From Bacteroidales bacterium (lineage in GTDB: Bacteria > Bacteroidota > Bacteroidia > Bacteroidales > UBA932): a stretch of DNA of 27,561 nt. How positions within the stretch are numbered: position 1 is the stretch's first letter; each line of letters begins with the position of its first letter. A program made the translations under genes and the position numbers. Below the pieces are notes generated by a model. The model worked only from the letters and a program-made list of their open reading frames with translations. It did not search any database and had not been told where the DNA came from. Positions 22,137 through 27,561 of this stretch are shown one piece after another. The DNA lies in NCBI GenBank assembly GCA_017631875.1, contig JAGBSL010000022.1, positions 1 through 27,561 on the forward strand, in the 5' to 3' direction.

Positions 22137-22254
22137 TTATTCATACTATTTATCAGATATTCTCAACCCTTGCAAGTTACGTAATATTATCAAGAATTTC
22201 CTATTTTTATTTTAGAATCACCTAACATACTGACAGACAAGTGTTTAACAACAT

Positions 22255-22280
22255 AAGGGTCGGAAAATTTTCCGACCCTT
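22255..22280 (-). terminator. Terminator after lepA
   Basis: AAGGGTCGGAAAA followed directly by its perfect complement ends 42 bp past the lepA stop. The hairpin is a full 26-bp palindrome with its tip at AAAATTTT. It marks the right edge of the native DNA beside the AT-rich island. Confidence 0.75.
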
Positions 22281-22321
22281 ACTATATAACACATTGATTA
22301 TCAATAATATGTTCGTTCCAG

Positions 22322-24109
22322 TTAGTCCAGCTTGAGGACGGCCATGAAGGCGCTCTGCGGAACTTCGACTGTGCCGATCTGGCGCATGCGCTTCTTTCCC
22401 TGCTTCTGCTTCTCAAGGAGCTTTCTCTTACGCGAGATGTCACCTCCGTAACACTTCGCCGTAACGTCCTTTCTCACTGCCTTTACAGTCTCGCGGGCGA
22501 TGATCTTCGCTCCGACTGCGGCCTGGATAGCGATGTCGAACTGCTGCCTTGGGATGAGTTCCTTGAGCTTCTCGCACATCTTGCGTCCGAAGTCATATGC
22601 ATGGTCAGCATGGATCAGCGTCGAAAGCGCATCTGCCGGGTCACCATTGAGGAGGATGTCGAGCTTCACGAGCTTCGCCTCCTTGAATCCGATTACATGG
22701 TAGTCGAATGACGCATATCCCTTGGAGATTGACTTTAGCTTGTCATAGAAGTCGAAGACAATCTCCGAGAGCGGCATCTCGTATGTGAGCTCGAGGCGGT
22801 CTGCTGTAAGGTAGTGCTGGTTGATCAGGATGCCTCGCTTGTCAAGACAGAGCTTCATGATCGGGCCGTAGTAGTCCGAGCGCGAGATGACCTGTGCACG
22901 GATGTATGGTTCCTCGATCTTGTCGATGAGGGTTGCGGCAGGAAGTCCTGATGGGTTATGTACATCCAGAACCTCACCCTGAGTCGTATATACCTTATAT
23001 GATACGTTCGGAACAGTGGTGATCACGTCCATGTTGAACTCTCTGAAGAGACGTTCCTGGACGATCTCAAGGTGCAGGAGTCCAAGGAATCCGCATCGGA
23101 AACCGAAGCCGAGGGCGAGTGAAGACTCTGGCTCGAAGACGAGCGACGCATCGTTGAGCTGGAACTTCTCGAGCGAAGCACGAAGCTCCTCGTACTGGTC
23201 TGTCTCGACAGGATAGAGACCTGCGAAGACCATAGGCTTCACTTCCTCGAAACCGGCAATCGCCTCCTTACATGGCTCAGCAACCTTCGTAATGGTATCA
23301 CCCACTTTCACCTCGACGGCGCTCTTGATACCCGAAATGATATATCCTACGCTTCCGCACGGAATCTCCTGGCGCGGATGCATCTTCATCTTGAGGACAC
23401 CGATCTCATCGGCCGTATATTCCTTTCCTGTGCTGACGAACTTGACCTTGTCGCCCGGCTTGATGCTTCCGTTCATCACCTTGAAGTATGCGATGATGCC
23501 TCGGAACGAGTTGAACACCGAGTCGAAGATGAGTGCCTGGAGCGGAGCGTCAGGATCACCCTGCGGGGCAGGAATCCTCTCCACGATAGCGTCCAGAACC
23601 TCCTTTACGCCCTGTCCGGTCTTTCCCGAAGCGAGGAGCACCTCCTCCGGCTTGCATCCCAGAAGGTCTACCACCTGGTCAGTCACGACATCGACCATAG
23701 CCGAGTCAACGTCGATCTTATTGAGCACCGGAATGATCTCGAGGTCGTGCTCGATCGCGAGATAAAGGTTGGATATTGTCTGTGCCTGGATACCCTGGGT
23801 AGCGTCCACTACCAGCAGCGCACCCTCGCATGATGCAATTGCACGGGATACCTCATAAGAAAAGTCCACATGGCCCGGAGTGTCGATCAGGTTGAAGGTA
23901 TACTTCTCTCCGTTATACATGTAGTCCATCTGGATTGCGTGGCTCTTGATGGTGATTCCCTTCTCCTTCTCCAGATCCATAGAGTCAAGGACCTGGTTCT
24001 CCATGTCACGCGCTGTCAGCGTATTTGTAATCTCAAGCATTCTGTCGGCCAGGGTACTCTTGCCGTGGTCGATATGCGCTATGATACAAAAGTTTCTAGT
24101 CTTCTTCAT
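22322..24109 (-). CDS. lepA: Elongation factor 4 (LepA)
   Basis: A 595-residue translational GTPase related to EF-G that acts on the ribosome during initiation or back-translocation. G1 is [14 protein letters not shown] near residue 10, the switch region is [14 protein letters not shown]3 is DTPGH, G4 is NKID, and the C-terminal LepA-specific domain ends in [21 protein letters not shown] followed by [15 protein letters not shown]. Length (about 600) is exact for the family and it lacks EF-G domain IV. It is monocistronic: its -7 box is 20 bp upstream, divergent from the sigma-factor promoter, and a strong terminator follows. Confidence 0.98.
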   Translation of the reverse strand: MKKTRNFCIIAHIDHGKSTLADRMLEITNTLTARDMENQVLDSMDLEKEKGITIKSHAIQMDYMYNGEKYTFNLIDTPGHVDFSYEVSRAIASCEGALLVVDATQGIQAQTISNLYLAIEHDLEIIPVLNKIDVDSAMVDVVTDQVVDLLGCKPEEVLLASGKTGQGVKEVLDAIVERIPAPQGDPDAPLQALIFDSVFNSFRGIIAYFKVMNGSIKPGDKVKFVSTGKEYTADEIGVLKMKMHPRQEIPCGSVGYIISGIKSAVEVKVGDTITKVAEPCKEAIAGFEEVKPMVFAGLYPVETDQYEELRASLEKFQLNDASLVFEPESSLALGFGFRCGFLGLLHLEIVQERLFREFNMDVITTVPNVSYKVYTTQGEVLDVHNPSGLPAATLIDKIEEPYIRAQVISRSDYYGPIMKLCLDKRGILINQHYLTADRLELTYEMPLSEIVFDFYDKLKSISKGYASFDYHVIGFKEAKLVKLDILLNGDPADALSTLIHADHAYDFGRKMCEKLKELIPRQQFDIAIQAAVGAKIIARETVKAVRKDVTAKCYGGDISRKRKLLEKQKQGKKRMRQIGTVEVPQSAFMAVLKLD

Positions 24110-24128
24110 TGTAAATCGATAATCGGTG

Positions 24129-24136
24129 CAAAGATA
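24129..24136 (-). promoter_or_regulatory. -7 box for lepA
   Basis: The minus strand reads TATCTTTGCA, a full match, giving a leader of about 13 nt. It is one arm of a 12-bp inverted repeat (24127-24138 and 24150-24161). Confidence 0.65.
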
Positions 24137-24151
24137 GCAAAATTGCTCGGC

Positions 24152-24159
24152 TATCTTTG
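24152..24159 (+). promoter_or_regulatory. -7 box for the ECF sigma gene
   Basis: TATCTTTGCA, identical to the divergent lepA box and the other arm of the same inverted repeat. The start would be near 24166, about 50 nt before the ATG. Confidence 0.65.
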
Positions 24160-24216
24160 CAGCGATTTAATTTTTACAGTATTTTTGTTAAACCTCCGAG
24201 GGTTTTAAAGGTCTAA

Positions 24217-24765
24217 ATGACGATGCAGGACGGACATATCATAAATCTATGCCACAAAGGCGAGTATGAACTCGCTTTCAACGGCATCGTGGAGGCGTAT
24301 TCAGAACGCCTCTACTGGCATGTCCGACGGTTCATATGGTCCCATGAGGACACGGACGACCTGATGCAGGACATATTCATAAAGATATGGTCCGCCCTTC
24401 CCACTTTCCGCGGAGACTCCCAGCTTTACACATGGCTATACAGGATAGCCACCAACGAGACCCTCAACCGCCTGAAGAAGTTCCAGCGCGAATTCGCCCT
24501 GAGTCTGGAGGCCGTCGGAGAAGCCCTTGCCGCACGTATCGATGAAGATCCTTATTTCAATGGCGACGCGCTGCAGAGGGAACTGCACAAGGCCATCCAG
24601 AGGCTGCCGGAAAAGCAGAGGCTGGTCTTCGCCATGAGGTACTTCGATGAAATGAAATATGAAGACATCGCGGAAATCACCGGAACCTCAGTCGGAGCCC
24701 TCAAGGCCTCATACCACCACGCATATAACAAGATAAAGGAAAGCCTGGAAAACGCGGACCTTTAA
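24217..24765 (+). CDS. ECF-type RNA polymerase sigma factor
   Basis: A 182-residue sigma-70-family factor of the extracytoplasmic-function group. Region 2 contains FIWSHEDTDDLMQDIFIKIWSALPTFRGDSQLYTWLYRIATNETLNRLKKF (core binding and -10 recognition). Region 4 contains LPEKQRLVFAMRYFDEMKYEDIAEITGTSVGALKASYHHAYNKIKE (helix-turn-helix). Region 3 is absent, as is normal for the group. It is the first gene of a plus-strand trio with a single-pass membrane protein and a Spy-like periplasmic protein, which suggests an envelope stress response. A second ATG, 2 codons in (24223), is an equally possible start. Confidence 0.93.
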   Translation: MTMQDGHIINLCHKGEYELAFNGIVEAYSERLYWHVRRFIWSHEDTDDLMQDIFIKIWSALPTFRGDSQLYTWLYRIATNETLNRLKKFQREFALSLEAVGEALAARIDEDPYFNGDALQRELHKAIQRLPEKQRLVFAMRYFDEMKYEDIAEITGTSVGALKASYHHAYNKIKESLENADL

Positions 24766-24797
24766 ACCATTCGGATAAACTATTGTCTAATAGAGCG

Positions 24798-25205
24798 ATG
24801 AAAAATTCAGAAAGAAACATAATGTATGACGACTCCCTCAGGAAATGCCCTTACAGCGTGCCTGAAGGATACTTTGACTCCCTGAAGGAGAGGGCTGCGA
24901 AGTATGCCCAGCCGACACCGGCTCCGGTCTTCCAGTTCAAGAGGGTGCTGTATACAGCCATATCAATGGCGGCGATGTTCATCCTCATGGTGACGGCCGG
25001 TACGTTCCTCCTCGAAAAGACAACACCGGCAGAAGACATGACGCATGAAGACTATATCGTATTCTCTGACGGATATTTTGATCTGGAGATGTACGAAGAC
25101 GACATATCGGAGCAATATGCCGACGCTTCGATCACCGACGAAGACATTGTGGAATACCTTATATATACAGGAGTAAGTGAAGAATTTATAGAATTATCTA
25201 AATAA
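24798..25205 (+). CDS. Single-pass membrane protein beside the sigma factor (possible anti-sigma)
   Basis: A 135-residue protein. The cytoplasmic head has KCPYSVPEGYFDSLKERAAKYA (the VPEGYF word recurs in small Bacteroidales proteins next to sigma factors). One transmembrane helix follows at 49-72 (RVLYTAISMAAMFILMVTAG), then a very acidic outer tail (YEDDISEQYADASITDEDIVEY). Topology and position 32 bp after the sigma gene suggest an anti-sigma role, but no zinc-type HxxxCxxC motif is present, so this is inference. ATG 24798 is used; an earlier TTG (24783) is weaker and a later ATG (24822) is also possible. Confidence 0.7.
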   Translation: MKNSERNIMYDDSLRKCPYSVPEGYFDSLKERAAKYAQPTPAPVFQFKRVLYTAISMAAMFILMVTAGTFLLEKTTPAEDMTHEDYIVFSDGYFDLEMYEDDISEQYADASITDEDIVEYLIYTGVSEEFIELSK

Positions 25206-25212
25206 AGAAGAT

Positions 25213-25695
25213 ATGAGGAAGATTATGACAATATTCGCAATCGTTGCGACAATGACATGCATGAGTATTTCAGCCCAGGCGCACAGAGGCAGAGGCGAAG
25301 ACTGGAAGGAGAAGATGAAGGCGGAAAAGATCGCCTTCCTGACCTTGGAAGTAGGGCTTACTCCGGAAGAAGCTCAGGCATTCTGGCCCGTATACAACCA
25401 GGTCGAGACTGAAAAGGACGAGGCGATGTTCGCTATGATACGGGCGCATAAGGAGATGAGCAAGGCCATCGAAGAAAAGAAGAGCGAGAAGGAAGTCTCA
25501 GCACTCCTGGACACGTACCTCGAGGCACAGAAGAAGCTCAACGACATTGAAAACGGCATCGCGGCACGATACAAGGCGGTTCTCCCTGTGGAGAAGGTCG
25601 CAAAACTGTATGCTGCAGAAGAGAAGTTCAGAAGGCAGCAGATCCGTAAGCTCCACCACGGAGGCGACGACGGAAAGCCGCAGCCAAGGAATTAG
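25213..25695 (+). CDS. Spy/CpxP-like periplasmic helical protein
   Basis: A 160-residue secreted protein with a signal peptide to about residue 22 (MRKIMTIFAIVATMTCMSISAQA). The mature part is almost all helical and charged: KMKAEKIAFLTLEVGLTPEEAQAFWPVYNQVETEKDEAMF, with the LT-x-E-E-A-Q-x-F-W-P pattern common in Bacteroidetes relatives of the LTxxQ family. It ends in a His/Gly-rich tail (LHHGGDDGKPQPRN) that could bind metal. It is 7 bp after the putative anti-sigma gene and probably acts as a chaperone or stress sensor in the periplasm (inference). Only 2 bp separate its stop from the convergent methyltransferase gene. Confidence 0.75.
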   Translation: MRKIMTIFAIVATMTCMSISAQAHRGRGEDWKEKMKAEKIAFLTLEVGLTPEEAQAFWPVYNQVETEKDEAMFAMIRAHKEMSKAIEEKKSEKEVSALLDTYLEAQKKLNDIENGIAARYKAVLPVEKVAKLYAAEEKFRRQQIRKLHHGGDDGKPQPRN

Positions 25696-25697
25696 TT

Positions 25698-26498
25698 TCA
25701 GGCAAACATATAGAAGTTATGTGTGAGGGACAGATACTCTTGAGTATACTGTCCTTCATTCTGTATAGTAAGGAGTTCTTCCTTAATGGTCTCGCACCTC
25801 TGTCTTGAGAATTCGGCGATCATGCGGCTCGGAGCCTTACGGGGCACAGTTCTGACACGGAGGATGCGGAAGAGGTGGAGCCCGCACATGCGGGCGTAAC
25901 GGCACAGAGCGGCCTCCTGGTCAGCAGGAAGCACGAGTGAGACGCGGCCGTTTTCTGAGAGTCTTTCTTTCGCGAATTCGAAGATGTCCCTATATGAAAG
26001 TCCCTCGGAGGTGTGTCTGGCAGTGCTTTTCCTCTCATCCGGAGCAGTCAGAGAGTCCTCGAAGTATGGAGGGTTGGAGAATATGAGATCATATTTTTGC
26101 ACCGGACTCTCATCCGACTCCGCCACATCGTCCATAGCCGCGAAAGCATCAAGGGACACATTATGAGCATGGAGACATTCCGCCCAAGGAGAATTGGCAA
26201 AATTCATTGCCGCTTCCGTAGCTGAAGGCTCATCGATATCGATAGCATCTATCTTGGTCACACCACTTTCCTCCCGGGTATCCTCTCCGTCATTCCCGGC
26301 TTTACCTGGAATCTCACCACCAAACACCCTTTGAGCCGCCATCAATGCAATAGTGCCGGTACCGGTACCAATGTCCAGCATGCATCTGTCTTCCGGCCTT
26401 AGGGTCATGGCAGCACCAAGCAGCACGCCATCGGTATTCACCTTCATGGCGCTGCGCTCGTTCACGACTTCGAATCTCTTGAATCTGAATGTACTCAC
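25698..26498 (-). CDS. tRNA1(Val) A37 N6-methyltransferase TrmN6-like
   Basis: A 266-residue class I SAM methyltransferase. The N-terminal FRFKRFEVVNERSAMKVNTDGVLLGA is the family signature. SAM motif I is LDIGTGTGTIALMAAQR at 41-57, the acidic motif is IDAIDIDE at 83-90, and NPPYFEDS at 142-149 is the adenine-N6 catalytic motif. RHTSEGLSYRDIFEF and a closing LTHNFYMFA also fit. The family is usually about 235-245 residues. The surplus is a stretch at about 60-80 (EIPGKAGNDGEDTREE), encoded by an inserted palindromic repeat, and an acidic loop at 120-135. It is monocistronic and convergent with the Spy-like gene. Confidence 0.88.
   Translation of the reverse strand: MSTFRFKRFEVVNERSAMKVNTDGVLLGAAMTLRPEDRCMLDIGTGTGTIALMAAQRVFGGEIPGKAGNDGEDTREESGVTKIDAIDIDEPSATEAAMNFANSPWAECLHAHNVSLDAFAAMDDVAESDESPVQKYDLIFSNPPYFEDSLTAPDERKSTARHTSEGLSYRDIFEFAKERLSENGRVSLVLPADQEAALCRYARMCGLHLFRILRVRTVPRKAPSRMIAEFSRQRCETIKEELLTIQNEGQYTQEYLSLTHNFYMFA
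26289..26318 (+). repeat. Palindromic repeat (TCCCGG type) inside the trmN6-like gene
   Basis: The plus strand reads GTCATTCCCGGCTTTACC, then TGGAATCTCACC. ATTCC(C)GG pairs with CC(T)GGAAT. It has GTCAT...ATCT ends. Read on the gene strand it codes for GEIPGKAGND in frame, and the reading frame continues normally on both sides. Confidence 0.75.
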
Positions 26499-26512
26499 CT
26501 TGTTATTTCTAG

Positions 26513-26550
26513 AGCTGTATCACTTTTACCCGAAAAACTGTCACAGCTAC
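26513..26550. repeat. 38-bp repeat, copy 1
   Basis: Starts AGCTGTATCA and ends AAAACTGTCACAGCTAC. The outer AGCTGT-x-TCA and TG-x-CACAGCT parts can pair as a hairpin. It is 16 bp upstream of the trmN6-like start codon on that gene's leader side. Confidence 0.6.
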
Positions 26551-26585
26551 CTCTGTTTTTGCCCATTTTTACGGTTTTAAGCCTG

Positions 26586-26623
26586 AGCTGTGTCAAAAAA
26601 AGCCCCAAAACTGTCACAGCTAC
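26586..26623. repeat. 38-bp repeat, copy 2, overlapping the ATPase stop codon
   Basis: Same length and same ends as copy 1 (AGCTGTGTCA ... AAAACTGTCACAGCTAC); the last 17 bases are identical. The TAG stop of the LolD-like gene lies within it, so it could also be that gene's terminator hairpin. Confidence 0.6.
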
Positions 26624-27276
26624 TGCGAGACAAACTGTCCGTCGACCATATAGAGTGACCTGTCGCACATCTTTGCGAGGTCAGGATCGTGTGTGACAAT
26701 GATTATTGTCTGGCCGTACTTGTCCCTGAGAGTGAAGAAGAGGTTGTGCAGCTCCTCCTTGGTCTTGGAGTCGAGGTTACCGGACGGTTCGTCGGCAAAA
26801 AGGACAGACGGATTGTTGATCAGAGCACGGGCAATGGCCACTCTCTGCTGCTCTCCACCTGACAGTTCAGAAGGCTTATGAGTGAAGCGCTCTGCAAGTC
26901 CGAGGTCAGTCAGCAGCGCCTTGGCAGCCTCTTCAGCATCCTTCTTGGATCTTCCGGCTATGAATGCAGGAATCATGACATTCTCCAGAGCAGTGAACTC
27001 AGGCAACAGATGATGAAACTGGAAAACGAAGCCGATCTTACGGTTACGGAACTCGGCCATGGCCTTGCCTTTCAAAGAGAGCACATCAATTCCGTCAATC
27101 ACCAGCGATCCCGCATCCGGAGTGGAAAGGGTTCCGAGTATCTGCAGCAATGTAGACTTGCCGGCTCCCGAAGCACCCATGATCGAAACAACTTCCGACT
27201 TTTCCGCACTGAAATCAATGCCCTTAAGCACCTTCAGCGCCCCAAACGACTTCTCTATTCCCTTTGCCTGTATCAT
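26620..27276 (-). CDS. LolD-like ABC transporter ATP-binding protein
   Basis: A 218-residue ATPase of the LolD/MacB group. Walker A GASGAGKS is at 34-41, the Q-loop [21 protein letters not shown] begins near 83, the ABC signature [15 protein letters not shown] is at 138-152, Walker B VLFADEP is at 158-164, the D-loop SGNLDS follows, and the H-loop histidine is at 196. LolD extracts lipoproteins from the inner membrane with LolC/E permeases, but no permease gene is nearby, so the partner is unknown. The longer frame (ATG 27330) is rejected because a -7 box sits at 27295. ATG 27276 matches the usual family start ([12 protein letters not shown]); ATG 27285 is the alternative. Confidence 0.88.
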   Translation of the reverse strand: MIQAKGIEKSFGALKVLKGIDFSAEKSEVVSIMGASGAGKSTLLQILGTLSTPDAGSLVIDGIDVLSLKGKAMAEFRNRKIGFVFQFHHLLPEFTALENVMIPAFIAGRSKKDAEEAAKALLTDLGLAERFTHKPSELSGGEQQRVAIARALINNPSVLFADEPSGNLDSKTKEELHNLFFTLRDKYGQTIIIVTHDPDLAKMCDRSLYMVDGQFVSQ

Positions 27277-27294
27277 AACATCCATATTATTCCC

Positions 27295-27302
27295 CAAAGT
27301 TA
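27295..27302 (-). promoter_or_regulatory. -7 box for the LolD-like gene
   Basis: The minus strand reads TAACTTTGGGG, matching TAnnTTTG. Transcription would start near 27288, so the leader is 3-13 nt depending on the start codon. Confidence 0.55.
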
Positions 27303-27361
27303 GACAATTTCCCCGAATCTCACCACCCATAGCCGAATAGCTCCGCAGTGCATCCCAGACA

Positions 27362-27450
27362 ACATATTGAACATCAACAAGTTACCCTGACATCCTGCCT
27401 TCCTCGCCATGCAGGATATATAACCAACACGTTGTGTATCAACAACTTAC
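27362..27450. repeat. Two imperfect 24-bp direct repeats (ATCAACAAnTTAC)
   Basis: Units at 27362-27385 and 27427-27450 match at 18 of 24 positions and share ATCAACAA[G/C]TTAC. Between them ATCCTGC/GCAGGAT (about 27391-27418) can form a hairpin. No gene is seen in 27303-27486. Confidence 0.4.
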
Positions 27451-27486
27451 ATAAAACAACATTTTTCTTAGAGATGGGTGATAACA

Positions 27487-27520
27487 AAAAAACGACCACT
27501 TGATTTCAAGTAGTCGTTTT
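27487..27520 (-). terminator. Hairpin behind the tRNA gene
   Basis: A 14-bp stem with one mismatch (arms 27489-27502 and 27507-27520, loop ATTT) has T runs on both strands. It lies 9 bp past the tRNA 3' end on the minus strand. Confidence 0.75.
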
Positions 27521-27528
27521 TGATAATG

Positions 27529-27561
27529 TCGGGGTACTGTGACTCGAACACAGGACCCTCT
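27529..27561 (-). tRNA. tRNA 3' end (partial, identity undetermined)
   Basis: The minus strand shows a T-arm, CTGTG-TTCGAGT-CACAG, followed by the seven-base acceptor strand TACCCCG and discriminator A. The next bases are CATT, so the full CCA end is not encoded. The anticodon lies outside the window. The acceptor strand implies a 5' end like CGGGGTA; a proline tRNA is one option, but this cannot be settled here. Confidence 0.8.

Noticed and set aside
26340..26375. GGTACCGGTACC palindrome in the trmN6-like gene as a regulatory site
   Set aside because: It encodes the Gly-Thr repeat of SAM motif I (GTGTGT) and is explained by the protein sequence.
27277..27330. N-terminal extension of the LolD-like ATPase from ATG 27330
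   Set aside because: A consensus -7 box at 27295-27302 places transcription after this ATG, and the family starts at [12 protein letters not shown].
1..27561. Search for CRISPR arrays, insertion sequences, integrases or prophage genes
   Set aside because: No regularly spaced repeats, transposase, integrase or phage structural motifs were seen; the short palindromic repeats are not spaced as CRISPR.

Overview
The window looks like a core-genome stretch of a Bacteroidales (phylum Bacteroidota) chromosome. Three things point there: repeated promoter -7 boxes of the form TAnnTTTG(C), which is the Bacteroidetes sigma-70 consensus; gene neighbourhoods typical of the order (DUF4271 - hemD - rnpA - yidD, and trxA clustered with a LOG protein and a polyprenyl synthase); and families largely confined to it (the DUF2723/GT117 membrane enzyme and the PG0541-type PII-like protein beside an RND pump). 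The family or genus cannot be fixed from the sequence alone. Most genes have balanced base composition. One stretch of about 1.7 kb (about 20527-22250) is clearly AT-rich and looks acquired.

Layout. From 1 to 3067 (minus strand) a tight cluster reads trxA - outer-membrane barrel - LOG phosphoribohydrolase - polyprenyl diphosphate synthase - DNA polymerase III delta' (running off the left edge). From 3181 to 9222 (minus) lies a tripartite RND efflux operon, TolC-type channel - lipoprotein adaptor - HAE1-type pump - PII-like protein, divergent from an AraC-type regulator (9370-10365, plus). Their shared region carries a 21-bp direct repeat shaped like an AraC operator. Then come lgt and a YbaK-type editing protein (minus), pgk (minus), an RlmI-like methyltransferase (plus), a large GT117 membrane protein (minus), and a plus-strand run SUI1 - DUF4271 - hemD - rnpA - yidD. 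The AT-rich island carries a two-CxxCG protein resembling polymorphic-toxin immunity proteins, an acidic small protein, a four-helix membrane protein and broken gene ends. After it come lepA (minus), an ECF sigma factor - single-pass membrane protein - Spy/CpxP-like cluster (plus), trmN6-like (minus), a LolD-like ATPase (minus) and the 3' end of a tRNA (minus).

The most interesting structure is a scattered set of short palindromic repeats. At least six copies of four different stem types all begin GTCAT and end ATCT. Two copies lie in frame inside protein-coding genes (GT117 and trmN6-like) and add residues to the proteins. The AT-rich island between yidD and lepA is the best candidate for a poorly described system; it may be an orphan or decaying immunity cassette. 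All functional names rest on motif recognition by eye, with no database search.
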